Source: Crotophaga sulcirostris (lineage: Eukaryota; Chordata; Aves; Cuculiformes; Crotophagidae). From it: DNA of 64,000 bases. The DNA is taken from contig VYZB01000035.1 in assembly GCA_013397455.1 (NCBI GenBank), positions 3,533,283-3,597,282 on the forward strand. The letters run 5' to 3'. Positions 1 to 13,000 of this stretch are shown here, in pieces. Within the stretch, counting starts at the first letter, position 1. Every line of letters starts with the position of its first letter. Under the pieces are notes generated by a model. That model saw nothing but the letters and a program-made list of their open reading frames with translations, was not told where the DNA came from and did no database searches. The position numbers and the translations under genes were made by a program.

Positions 1-550
1 TCTTTCTCCCTGCCCCATGCAGTCGTGCTCGTTGTGCATGATCAACACCCACTGTGGGTCCCAGCCCTCTTTTCCTACAAATGCATCCGTCTTTCTCCAG
101 AAAACATCAAGAGATGGCAAATCCTTCATTTCTGTAAGCAGCTTGTCCCACTAAGTGCTCTTGCTGATAAGAATATGATCCTAATTGCTAATTGAATTGC
201 TCTGGATTTACATTCCAGGAAGGATTATAATTACTATTAAAGAAGCTCTTTGTATCTTTTATTTTCCACCTAGAAAGACACATACAAACGGCAATCAGGC
301 CACAGTTATCAACTGATAATTGAAATGAACTGGGCAAATTCTATCACCAGTGATTATCCGTTTTTGTTTTGCCTCATTATTTCTCCTGGAATTTGTGGCA
401 GGCTGCACATATATTGCATTGTTCACTGATAGTCTTTAAAAAATTATTGACACTATATTATAACTCTTCCACATCATCTGGATGATACTGTTAATGGGGA
501 AAAGCCTTCTCAGCAAACTCTTTAAGGAGTCGGGAATCGATTAGTTTGTT
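1..550. other. Unique non-coding sequence
   Basis: No gene or recognised repeat is visible. The stretch is AT-rich; 170-360 has several TAAT/ATTA homeodomain-type cores in close succession and looks like the sort of sequence that is often conserved non-coding DNA, but conservation cannot be judged from one genome. Frames are closed by frequent stops on both strands. Confidence 0.6.
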
Positions 551-642
551 ATGTTATGTTATGTTACGTTATGTTATGTTATGTTATGTTATGTTATGTT
601 ATGTTATGTTATGTTATGTTATGTTATGTTATGTTATGTTAT
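551..642. repeat. (ATGTT)n pentanucleotide microsatellite
   Basis: Eighteen consecutive 5-bp units run from 551 to 640. All are ATGTT except the fourth (566-570), which is ACGTT. The array then decays into ATATT. The near-perfect repetition suggests an array young or mutable enough to vary in length between individuals; the single C is a stable internal marker. No coding role is apparent. Confidence 0.95.
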
Positions 643-1825
643 ATTATTTATTCCCTGAATTGACTCAGTGTCCTCAGGAGTTACCAGTGGCGTACTAGTA
701 GGCTACAGGTAACAACCTGTTTCCAAATACAGAACAAAATCTCTCTTGAACATGCAGGATTTTTTAATTATTCATAGAAATAAAATGGTTGATTAATTGA
801 CTCGCAGGTATGTGCAACCACTTTGGTTAATGTCTCTCTAATTTTTGGTATTAGGTGGAAATTTTGATGACAGACAGAAACTTTAAAATCACTAGTCTTA
901 TTGAACGCCATCGATGGAATTTGTGTCGTTTTGAGCAATGCAACTAGCACATGGGAGACCAAGCAGAAGTGATGCTACTGCAGCTGAGAGAGCCTAAGGA
1001 CCGTCAGCACAGTGTGCTCAGAAGAGAGGAAAACTCATTTACAGTCACATTCCTCTAGGGGATGAGACTTACATAGCTGACCTATGGGCAGCATCCCTTG
1101 CCAGCCAAGTAGCCCTACTGTAAAATACCAGCACTTGTGGATCTCAGTTGTATGACTGGTTTGCAACAATTAGGTACGGCACAGCGACACTGAATGTGTC
1201 AAATGACAGAGGGGTGATCCATAGGGGTAGGCCAGCCACAAACAACATGAGAAACATTTGTTATTGAGAATTGTCTGCTGTTTTTTAGCTGCAGGAAAAG
1301 CACTCTGGTAGATCTCATAACCAGCAGCAATTTGTGAGATGATGTCCATTGGTATTGATGCGGCGGGTGCTATGGGAAGTACATTTTAAGAAAAATATAA
1401 AAGGTGTGTGTAGGGAATAAAATGTAATTCAAAGGAAATGTGAGCTGGTTGCACACAGAGGAAGGTAAGGTCACCAATCCAGAGGGTGCTTTGCAGCCTG
1501 GCTGCAGTAAATGGCATTCAGATGGCTGAAGAAAAAGACATGGAAAATCCCATGAGGAAAAAATCGGAGCCTTACAAAAACTAATCTGAATGTGTCAGTT
1601 ACTTTCCCTTGAGGGACGCACTTCAGAGAGTATCACTGGCCCTACCAGTTCCATCAACAGCAAAGCTGAAGGTACTGCCCTATAGGGGGCACCTACTACT
1701 TCTCTGATTTGGGAATGGGGCTGCCTCCTAGGAGACAACCTCTCTGGATGGCCCCAGCCAGCTGATTACAGTGCATGGCCTGGAGAAAGGTAAAAAATTA
1801 TCCATTTTGTACATATAAAATTTGT
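643..1825. other. Unique non-coding sequence
   Basis: Nothing recognised. The only open frames are under 70 codons, without family resemblance or convincing splice sites. Confidence 0.6.
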
Positions 1826-1957
1826 TTAGAAAAAAAAAAGAATTGAAAATAGAGAGGGAGGAAAGAAAACAGGCAGAAAAGAGGGAAGGAAGCAAATTTG
1901 AAGGGAGGGAAGGAAAACAAAGAAAGGATGTAAGAAATGAAGAAAAGAAGGATATTA
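1826..1957. repeat. Purine-rich (GA)-type low-complexity tract
   Basis: About 130 bases consist almost wholly of A and G on the plus strand, including an A-run near 1831 and irregular GGAAGGAAG/GAGGGAGG stretches. Mirror-symmetric polypurine runs of this kind can form triplex (H-DNA) structures in general. The opposite strand gives a low-complexity Phe/Ser/Leu open frame (1728-1976) that is a composition artefact, not a gene. Confidence 0.85.
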
Positions 1958-4900
1958 AAACAAACCCAACAAGCACAGCTAGTTTCTAAAGTGATGACTT
2001 TAATAAATAACTCTACAGTGCTTGTAATAAATTTTTAATTTAGTAAATGGATCTATTTATAATCAATTTTATTTTAAAATTAAAATACTTCAAAAACGGT
2101 AGGTTTATTTTATAACTAAGGGATCTCATCCACAAGAACACACAGAAAGGTGTGTGCTTACAGACACAGCCCACTCTGAGTACTCCAGATTGGTTGAATG
2201 TGAGGCAGATCCAGTCTGGACACCATGTAAACAAATTTGGAGTTTTGGCTCATTTGTTCATTCACAGCTCTAGTCTGGAGGTGGCTTATGTCCTACCAGT
2301 CTAGAGTAGGAACCTAAAATAAGTGTACAGATTTGTTCATTAACACAAACCTTCAGTATGCTGTCGCACTTTTCCTCAGTCACATATCTGGACTAAAGCT
2401 TGGGGGAGGGGGTGTTGCCTTTAATGACAAAGATCTAAACCAGAATACATTATTTCATCATTCATTTATTCACTCTATTTTTTTGATAATAATAGGAATC
2501 TGAACCTAATGTGAGGACTGATGAAATGAAGAAATCCTATTAGCCGTAAAAATCAATCGAGATTTTATCAGTTTCATAGATATAAGAGCATATTTAATGA
2601 CATCAAAAGGAAAATGGATCTTTCAACACCCATATATCTGTTAGACCAAACCATTGCTTTGGGCATCAGAAGGGAAATACTGCAAACACTATTGAGTTAC
2701 AGGAACACTGTGTAAATGTCCTACTTTGGAATTTTTGTTCCCTGGTTTGTTTTATGTATTAGAAAACCTATGCAAGGGTTGCCTAATATTTGCAAAGTTG
2801 TAGAGCTGAATAGCACATACGATAATATAGAGTGTATATTTTGGAAGGGAAGCTTTTTCAGTTGTTATGGGTTGCATGTAATCTAAATACACAGTAGTTA
2901 GATTTTTGCAAACTTTCACTAACATGGCTTCCATCCTGAATGTGAAAAGAAAATTTATTTTTCTGGGAGTGCTCCCAACTCTTTCTTTGAGCAGGTAACA
3001 CCAAAAGCACAGAAAATGCTCAGAATTTCCTAGGTCCTATTGTTAGAAACCTCCACCCACACTGTCCATTCTCCCAGATACAAAGTTTTATTCGTCTGAG
3101 GGTTATGTAAGGTTCAAAGCCTGGAGAAGTGACACACCAGAGTCTCAAATGTCCAGCAGGCAGAGCAGACCTGCCCGCTGTCTTGGCAAGTGGTGAGGGA
3201 ACACCAGGAACAGGAACAAAGAGCCAGGTACAACACCTCTGTTAGACAGTGGGAGTGTGGGGAAAAAGAGATACAGTTGCTGTTTTTCCCTCTGATGGTT
3301 CATTAGTCTACTCCCTCAGCATGATTAAATCAGTTGGGCCAGTTTTCTAAAGCTCTCCAGATGACTGAATTAGCCAAGTCAGATTATTTCTGCCTTACAA
3401 CCATTATTACATGCCATAAACAAACCAATTAAAGGAATTTGCTCTAACAGGATTCCTGCTGTTACTAATTCAATGGCTCCTATTGTAAAGAAAACCACCT
3501 TGGTGGTAGCCCTGCGCAGGCTGCAGCAACTGAGTGTGGTGGGATCCTCTGGCTTTACAGTCAAGAAATATTTCTCCTTGTCCTGGGTGTAATGTAGAGG
3601 CAGAAGAGCTGCAGGATCAAGGCCCCATGTTTGGGTGGCAATGAGTTTGTTTGCCCAACTAAAAAATTCAACTGAGCTTGCTCCTGGGACCCCGTAGACT
3701 CCCAAGGAGTTTGGAGGCATTGCCCAACATGCTGAGCTTGAACCTCCCCACCCCATTTTGATCAGTCTCTTTGGCCATACTTAAGCCTGCTGCCATGACC
3801 CCTCCCAAGCTGGGATTTGCTGATCCGCTCCTTTTCCTGTGCCATCCAGCTGTATGTTGCAAAGATGCGGTCATACCATAACAACGGTGTTCACTGGGCT
3901 TTTGGGATTTAACTGCGAAGACCATTTGGTCTTCAAACCTTATATTCTACAGGAAAAAATTGATGCCTTCAGAGTGAAAAAGTTTCATCTGTATTTCCTG
4001 AAGGCAGTAACAAGACAACAATACCAGCATAAAAATATTATGTATTCTGAAATACTTATCTAAGTAATTGTGCATGTGTAAATGGCTTGCTAATCACCAA
4101 TTAAGCTTTTCAAGAGCTGGAGAGCATTTTCAATACTATTTCCAAAGACTTGTAGTTAAGCTGCAGATCTGTGCTCTGACCTTGGGATTATGAGATATTA
4201 AAGCTTTCCCATCAGTCACAACACCTCAGGAATATTTTGTGTGGATTAGTGATGATTATGATAATTTGCGAAACAAAATGCTGGCTGGAATTCTCAAGTT
4301 CTTAATACACCACTTATTTGTTTCAAATATATACCCTTCTTAAAGCATGCTAGGAGTTTTCACATGGAGCCTGCCGAGTGGCTGAGTCTTTTTTCCTAAT
4401 GCCTGAAAACCATCACATTCACATAGCAATAGTCAGGTGAAGTCATTGTGAGTAGAGAGACCCCTTATAAAAGGGTGGCTGCTGTGGCCAGGGAAGGTCT
4501 GTTCTTGCTGTCCCAGGCTGACTTTAGCTGATGCCTTGCCAGTTCATTTATACAGCACAAGAAACCACTGCGCACAGCTCTGTTCATCCAGCTTGAAATT
4601 GTCACTGCTTGTACAACTTGGCTACATGGGTCACGTTTATGACTTCAAGAGTACTCCTGCCTGACATATTGCCCTTTCTTGGGAAGTTTCCTCAGTTTTT
4701 GTTCATCCTCCTTGTGCTCAGAATCAGTCTACTTTTATACTACATATTTCTGCTACCTTTTTTCAGTGCTTCTGCACAGCGTACAGCAGCATGGGGAAAG
4801 CCCTTGCTGAAGTACCTCCTTTTTACTTTTACTTTTTTCAGATGTCATGGGGACCACTAGCAACTGCCTCGCACTTACTGTACTTTAAATACTGGGTAGT

Positions 4901-6308
4901 ATAACCTTTATTGCTCATTAACAGCAAAAGCACCCAAGGTAGATGGGCATATACGAGGCATGAGTTGGGAACACCAAGGTGTGTTGGAGGAGGACACTGA
5001 TGGTAGTCAAGGAAAAAATCACAACTGCAACTGACATAGATAAAATATCTTCTTGCCTATGGGACAAAGGTCAAAATCACGGGATAAAATCCAGATGTGA
5101 AAATAGCAAAATAATAAATACCCAACTGGAAAGTATAAAATGCAAGAGGATATTGTGTAGAGCTCTCTCTATGGGGTGATTTGACTGCCACTTAAGAAAC
5201 TTAAGAAGGAGGAGTGATCATAGTTGAAGAGAGTTCACAGAAGTATTTTCTCCTCAAGCTGCAGATCCCCAGGGCACTTATGGTCTAGCAAAGTGATCAT
5301 AAAAAAGAAATAAATCCCTAATTCACATACATGAAAAACTATTCACCTTCAGAAGAAGGGCAGGAACATCCATAGGCAAGCACTTCGAACATCTCCAGCT
5401 TTGTTAATCATTTAATTTCCACTGTGAACATGGTCTGGAATCTGTGTCAGGATTGAAGCTCATGTTCACCAGATTGCTTTTGCCCTTGTCATGGCTCAAA
5501 GAAAAAAAAGATACAGCTCAGATCACCTTGAAAATCAAATCCAAGAACCGTTTTAAAAACTGTCACTTTAAATTAGAATTATCAGTAAAGAGATTTAACA
5601 TTTGTCAAGACACATCTATAGCTTTTAAATGCCTTTTTGCTCAAGGATGTCTTACAGTCTCACATTTCCTCATGTTTTCAGTGTTTCTGCTCACCACAGA
5701 GGTGGCTGCAGGCAGCTGTGAATGAGGAGGACGAAGAGGGAAGGAGAACAGGGGCTGGGGGAGCTGCCTAAACCAGAAAGCTCTGTCTCTTGGCTGGGGC
5801 AAGAAACACAGCTGTAAACTCTGGCAAAAAGAAAGGTTTGTTCAGGCTCTGGAGAGGTGGCCTCTGTGGTGTGTTGTCTTCCTGAAGAGAGAGACTTGGC
5901 TGCCACAACCCACAGGGTGAGGAAGTAAGCACACTCCAGAAGAGCCATCTCACACAGTGCTTGGGGGCCAGGCTGTTTGTGCAGTGTGCTACATGGCTAA
6001 TTAGAGGCTGTAGAGGAATGGAAACCTACAGAGTCTAATTACTGCTAATTTATTGCATCAATCATTTAAATCAAAGGGTGAAGGGGGGAAAAATACAACT
6101 TTTTTTTCTCCATGTGGGAAAGTGTTGAATTAAATAGATCCAATATCTTACCATTACTGTCTAATTGTGCTGTTTCTTCTGCATAGGTTTACCTGGAAGT
6201 GTTTTCTAGAGTCAGGAAGACAAAGGGACAAATACCTGTGAAAAATTTGGCTTTTATTTGTGCTGTATTGGAAGGAGAACACAGCCAACATGTTCCAAAA
6301 ACAAAAAT
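1958..6308. other. Unique non-coding sequence
   Basis: About 4.3 kb with no recognised repeat or gene. The longest open frame (minus strand, 3379-3756, 125 codons) has no family features and no flanking splice pattern I would trust. The segment around 4070-4220 is rich in AATTA/TTAAGC-like cores and could be a conserved regulatory element, which is untested. A few short A/T runs are present. Confidence 0.55.
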
Positions 6309-7052
6309 ATAGAATCATAGAATTATTTAGCGTGTAAGAGACCCATAATATCACCAAGTACAACCATAAACCTAACACTGTCAAGTTCACCACTAAACCA
6401 TGCCCCTAAGCACCACATTTACACGTCTTTTAAATACCTTCACGGATGGTGACTCAACCATTTCCCTGGGCAGCCATTGACAATCCTTTTGGTCAATGAA
6501 TATTTCCTAATACGCAGTCTAAACCTCCTCTGGTTCAAGCTGAGGCCATTTCCTCTTGTCCTATCACTTGTTACTTAGGAAAAAAGATCTACACCTTCCT
6601 CTTTTCAGGTTGCTGTAGAGAGCGATAAGGTCTCCCCTCAGCCTTCTTTTCTCCAGACTAAACAGCCCCAGTTCCTTCAGCCAGTCCTCATAAAACATAT
6701 TCTCTAGACCTTTTGCAAGCTTTGTTACCCTTCTTGGCATGTGCTCCAGCAGCTCAATGTCTTTCTTGTAGTGAGGGGCCCAAAACTGAACACAGTATTC
6801 AAGGTACAGCCTCACCAATGCTGAGTACAGGGGCACAATCACTTCCCTACTTCTGCTGGCTACACCATTTCTGATACAGGGCCCTACTGTTGACCTTCTT
6901 GGCCACCTGGACACACTGCTGGCTCATGTTCAACCAGCTATCGATGAATATTCCCAGGTCCTTTTCCACTGGACAGCTTTCCAGCCACTCTTCCCCAAGC
7001 CCGTAGCGTTGCATGGGGTTGTTGCTACTCAAGTGCAGAACTCGTCTGTGTA
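6309..7052 (-). mobile_element. CR1 LINE, 3' part (ORF2 C-terminus plus 3' UTR)
   Basis: On the plus strand it starts with the reverse complement of the CR1 tail (ATAGAATCATAGAATT) and then runs backwards through the 3' UTR into ORF2. The minus strand translates, across frameshifts, into the CR1 reverse transcriptase C-terminal region: fragments such as [31 protein letters not shown] and [23 protein letters not shown] sit at 6564-6914, and a preceding piece ([23 protein letters not shown]) sits in another frame at 6847-7032. CR1 is a non-LTR retrotransposon that copies itself by target-primed reverse transcription. This copy is 5'-truncated, as most avian copies are, and has indels and stops, so it is dead. 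Identification is from recognised family sequence and is secure; the 5' limit is approximate. Confidence 0.93.
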
Positions 7053-10000
7053 AGACCTAAACCTTCACTGCAAGAGTCAAGTGATCTGCACACAAATAAA
7101 CATTCAGGATGGAATGAAAAAGTAGGATACTGCACCCAGAGACCATCCCAATGTCAGATGACTGGGAGTACTCACTGAAGGAGTGACTTCAGCACTCTTC
7201 AGGGGTGGGTAGCTTTTCAAACACAAACACTGCACTTCAGTAGTCAGAGAGAGCTTCATGTTTCCCCTGGTGGTAATGTGACACAGAGCAAAGCATTAGT
7301 GGGCTTTGTCTTCTCTCATGTATGGCAGTGTAAATATTAAAAAGCATAAACTTACTCCACTGCTGAAGTGGGAGTTGGTGGTGAGAGCTGCTGATATTTT
7401 TATCTCTTGCTTCACCCCCTTTGGAAACATAAAATCTCATCCTCTTCCAAAGATGCATCTCAGTGCTTTCATCGGTGACATCACTTTCCTTCCCTCATAC
7501 CATGTTACTGCAATTTCACAGCAAGCAACTGAGAAAAAAAAAACCAATGTATTAATGGCTCTCAGTTCATAGGCAGGCTCTGCTGTGCTGAAGCAGCAAT
7601 GTTATACAGGGCCTAATTGCAGACAGGAGGCCTGCTGAGTTACACATTCTGAACATGATGCTTATTTCTTGTGCCTTTCCCTCACACTTCCTTGCTGCAG
7701 AGTCTGTCTAATCCATTCCAGCAGTGCTAACACAGAGATTTTTGTGAAGGAACAGATGGGATGGGGACAAGGGTCTGACTCTGCTCAAACCATGTGGTGA
7801 AGGTTTCCCTTCAATGAAGCACTTCCCCTTTGTTTGCTCAGGCAAACACTTGGTTTGACAACCTGCCTTTTGGTTAAGTAGCACATTTTAAATACAAGAT
7901 TCCCAAATCTGCAGAGGAAGGGTATCCTTAGTTCTCACTAGACCCTCCCACATAAAAAGTAATTTGAATTTCAATCAGGGTAGAAAATGTAGTGTATGTG
8001 CAACAAAGCTGCTGAAGGCAGGCTGGGAAAACATAAATGAGCTTCATTTTTGTTGCTTTCAAGTTGCTTCTCTATAATCTCTTTAGTTCTTATTTACTAT
8101 AATCAACATCCTTCCAATGGCAATTTGTAGTAATTGTGCACTACATCTTGTTCAATATTCACAGAAAAACTGCATATTTCTGAAACCTGAGGTAAAACCC
8201 TGCAAATACTAGAGCTCTGGATAGAAGATGAAAAGGCCTCAAGCCAGGACACTTGCTGTTCTTCTCCAGAAAAAGGTACAAGGAAGAACAAATCGGCATT
8301 AGTGGCTCTAAGCAGCTTTTTACATCAAGATTATTCCAAAGAAAAAAGAAGTTCAAAACAGATTCAGTCTTTCAACCCTCATGGGCTCTCTTGGGCTAAG
8401 CCGCATGTCTTCAGCATCTCCCATGTGCAATTGGAAGACATTGGAGAGGTTTTCTATTAAGGTCCTTCCTCTTCTGCAGCCACTCCTCTCTCAGCCGCCA
8501 GGTGGGTGATGAAGGAACGTATTCTAGTGGGAGAGCAGGTGCTGTGTGAGGACAGCAGGCAGCACCAGCGGGTGGATGTTCAGGTGTCCTGATAGACTGA
8601 AACAGCACAAGAATTTTGGCCAATTTGCTCAGCTGCAAATGCTGTGGAAGGTTCCTCTGTTGGCATCACTGTTCTGTCCACACTGCTTTCACTTCTCATG
8701 CAGCCTCCTTCACTCAAAGACATGTTTTGCTGCAGGAACAATAATGGAGGTGGAAAATACCTGGTGTTGAATGCTCTGCTGTTTCAGCTTTTCAACATTG
8801 CCGTTTCAAGAGTTGAATTGGCTTCTGCTTCTAGTAATACCAGCTGAGAATGGCACTGGTTTGAGCCCTGCCAGGCTGAAATCAATAAACTCACCTACAT
8901 CTTTACACATGTGGCTTCTCTCTGATCATGTTTGAATAGCTCATTAACCTTGATCCAACTGTTCTCCTGGCACAGCACTTTTTAAGTTTGTCCTTCTCTG
9001 GAACAGGAAAAATATACTTATGTTCGTAAAACATTATGTAAATTTATAGGGCTACCTCACTGTTGAGCAATAATAAATGTATCAAAGGTCAGTGCAGCCA
9101 CCAGACTCCATGTGGCTGTGAGCGATAAGCCTGGTATGAAAAAACTATTGGAGTTATACACAGATAACATGATCCTCTTGGGTAAATCCAGTGAGATGCT
9201 ATCCTGGGAAGAAAATGGAGCAGTCAGTGTGAAACAGCAATTTATAGAGGCTGAGCAGCATGTGAGCATCTTAGGCAGTGGCTCAATTCAAGAAATGCAT
9301 TTTCCCTGCAGCTCTTGTCATTGCTGAAAACTTTAGGAACTGAACTGGTTTTAATTCTTGGGGCAGGCTGTGATATAATTGTTCTCTGCCTCCTTGTTAA
9401 AGGTACTTAATTTCTGTGCATGGTCTTCATCCTGGAGCACAGGCCTTCCTTTGCATTTATGAGATGATCAGAGACAGCACTTTTTGTGGTAAAACTGAAG
9501 TGTGGCTGATTTAAATTTGAATAAACCATTCTTATCAGACAGATCAGCTATTGCCTCTGCCCTGGGCCAACAACTAGGTCCTTTTGCTTTGCAGCCAATA
9601 ATGTTTTAAAGCTTCTTTAGCACACAAAATGCCTAGAGTCTTTCATAAACAAACTAACAAATCCAGTTTGTGAGAAGTCAAATTCTCCATGGAGGTCTAA
9701 ACACTCTGCCTGAGAGATGTGCATGAGAGTAGCTTTGGAATAGCTAGACCCATTTAAATCCGGGAAAAAGACTCACAATTAAATTTGCATGCAGCCAGTG
9801 ACTGCTCTGTCTCTCTTGAGCAAGAGTGGGCTTAGCAGGCTGGAGAAAATCAGGGCCACGTTTTCACCACCTTAATCCCAGCATCTTTTTCAGAGAGGTT
9901 GTGGGAAAAGGGCAGGGCTGCTGAAATGCCTTCGTGGGAAGTTGATGGGGAAAATTCATTGCAAGCAAAATACAGACACTCAGAGAAGCAATGTGAGAGA

Positions 10001-13000
10001 AGTAACCTCTTTCTGAAGAGACAAACCACTGAGCAAGAGATGCCAAAGATCAGGTGTAGCCCGGAGCTCCTGGTCTCCCTCCCAGCACAGGGCACAAGGA
10101 CGCAGCATGTCCACGGGGCTGGAGGGTGTCTGGCACTTTGGGCAGTACAGTGCTGGTGGAGAAGGAGTGTTTCTGGGCTGGAGTCAGCATGGAGAAGTGG
10201 AGAAGCCAGCAGGTCAAGTACCAAAGAGCAGAGCTTTGCTGATGAGCAGTGGTTCTGGTTCAGGGACAGAAAAGGCCAGGTGTTAACTGGACTCCCAAAG
10301 CACCTCCAGCAATCACTGCTCCTCTTTAAAGGACTGATGATGGCAGAGGTATCACTTGGCAGCTCTCTATCTGAAGAGACAGAGTGGAAATATTAGCTTT
10401 GCCTTGCAGATTTAGGATCCCACCTGTCTTTGGGTGTAGACTGTAGATAATCCTTATTGAAACAGATGGCTGCTGTGGTTGGAATAAATTGCCAAGGGCT
10501 TGTCTGTTGGCGTTAGGAAAAAAATGCATGTTCCTGCAACCACATAGAAATCCTGGGGATGGGTAAACAGGCATTTCTGTCTGCCTATAAATATGGGCCA
10601 GTGCCATGTGTAATAGCAGCTGTGTGTTCCCAAAACATTTCCGTGTAATTAGGTTGCAGGGAGACAAAAACAGCCAGCCTGACTCGTTTCTCCCTTCTCC
10701 AGCCTTAGGGACTTACTGTGCGCTGACACCAGCGTCAGCAATGATGCTGCCCATGAGGCTTTCAGCATTTTTTAATTGAACCTTACTTCTTGCCCCCTGC
10801 AGCAGGGAAGGCATCCCCATCCCTGTCCCCCTGCCCTTTTTCTGCTAGCTTCCCTAGAAAGTCAGTAAGGGGGTCATTGATCATGTGTTTTGTTGTTTGT
10901 TTTTTTCTAGCTGTTAGGAATGTATTCATAGTAGGTTATTCTAGGTTTCATTCAGGGAGAAAAAATAAGACAAATAAGACACAGTTTCAGTCTGAAAAAC
11001 GCTAGTGTGTAAGGGAAGCTCAGATTCAGAAAAATCTGTGAATTTTGAAAGTTATTTTTACAAGATCAAAATGAAAGAAGTCCTCTTTTTGAAAAACGAA
11101 ACCAACCCCACCTTGACCTATCCAGTTTCTGTCAGAAAGTATTTTATGCTTTTATCCAAGGACATCAAAGTGCTGTTGCACTCTGTACAGTACACTGTAT
11201 TCTCTTCAATGTCTTGAACGTCCTTTGTCCCCCTGCATTGCAAGTCCTGCTGCTTCAAGTAGATGTGAGCCGCCATGCAAAGCTGGCTGCTGAATGTGTG
11301 CCTTGCTAATGACTTGTACAGCCAAAATACTATTTGGGTTTTGCAGGGTGAGCTCTTCGGCTCACACCAGCTGGGTGCAGCTCCCTCCTCTCTTGCTTGG
11401 CCAACCCAGACTTCAAAGAGAGCAACTGGCTACAAGAGGATGGTGGAGGAGAAATATGGGCTGGCAGCTAGAGGTGACAAAGACTGTCACCCGCTGGTGG
11501 GCCTCGGTGAGCTGAGAGCAGCTAAAGAGAAAGAGAAGCAAAACCACTGAGTATTAATAGTCTCAAAAGCTTAGATAATTGCAGGTGTTGAAGCTTTAGG
11601 TATGATCAGCTTAGATGTCTGGTGTTTCTTTTCCCACTGTAGGAGACAATAATACAAACCTTTGCCATTTTAGTCAGTTATATAGTTTCAAATAGTCGTA
11701 AGAGATTCTTCAAGAGTTTTTTTTTACTAACAGGATTAGAGTTAAGGAGAGGTAGAATATGTATCATGTTTTGGTCTTCATTTCCTGCCCACTTCTTTTT
11801 TTCAGATGAGCATAGAAGAGTTTTTTATCAATTATGGCAGTGGAGTTATTGCAATGCTGGAGCATATTCATCTCCACAGCATAAAGTGCAGTCTGGAGAA
11901 AAGATTCAGCAGTGTAGGTGTTACATTTCTTCCAGTAAACTAAAGCAATGATTATTAATCCTCCAGCTGTACGGAAACACTGTCAGAACACACAGTTTTA
12001 GCAGAAGAAAGCAAAGAAAGTGTGTGCTTGCATGTATATTTGCTGCATTGTGTCTTCAAGCTCTCCAGGCATGAAATCAGTACATGCCTAATGAAGTGGT
12101 AATTACAAATGCAACAGTCTTTATTAGTCCCTTTGGTACTAAGGATATTTCTAGACATTTTTCGTCCCACCGTTCACAGATTCCACTGAAATTCTAGGTG
12201 AATTTCTGAAGTGTTTCTGCTGACTTCAAAGGAATCAACGTTATCTCCGGAGGGGTGATGGCCAGGGTAAATTCTGTGCACTTGTGTCTGAGATTCTGTG
12301 TGTTTAACTGCCTTGTGCGTAGTAATAACACTGCCACCCTGGATAAAATTTGCGAAATATGTTAGCAAAGTAGTGTGAAAAAAAGTGCTTTTAGGTTTTG
12401 CAAATCGATGCACTACAGCTTTCAGCTGGGCAGGGGAGGGGTAAATTTACACTTCAAAAACCAAACCCTGCCCTTGGATGTATTTGAGAAGCTCCTTCAG
12501 AAGTCAGTAAGGACCGTGAAATTAAAGAAGATACAATTTAGCTTAACTGAGTTTTTCTAGCCATGCTATTTAGATAACTAATCCCTTTTACTGTGCCTAT
12601 TCTACATCTTCCACAACCCAATTTTTCAAATGAGTTTCTCAATGTTCAGACTGAGGCATCTTAACAGAGGAGGCAGTCTGGGAGCCACTCCAGCAAAAGT
12701 CTCTTAAAATAATAAATACCAACAAATTAAACAATCCTCAAATCTCCACATTCTTCAGTGATTGAGATGACGCTTTATGTATCCGGACCCATGTCTTTTT
12801 CCAGTTAAAATACTTTAGTAAATACATTCAGTAAAAAGATCAGGTCTACCTACAAACCTTGTCTTACAAGCATGCCTAAGAGCAAGCTACTTCTTTTTCT
12901 GATATGTCTTTTCTCTAAAATGTTCCTGATTGAAAATCACCAATTTTGTGTAGATTGAAGTTTTGTCTCTGTGATTTACTGCTTCCTTCTTTCTAAAACA

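Noticed and set aside
684..706. CAGTGGCGTACTAG, resembling a hAT terminal repeat
   Set aside because: No matching inverted end or 8-bp duplication found nearby.
1728..1976. 82-codon Phe/Ser/Leu-rich minus-strand frame
   Set aside because: Product of the polypurine tract; low complexity, not a protein.
9899..10396. Longest open frame in the window (165 codons, plus)
   Set aside because: No recognisable domain, the opposite strand is open over the same region, and there are no supporting splice or promoter features.
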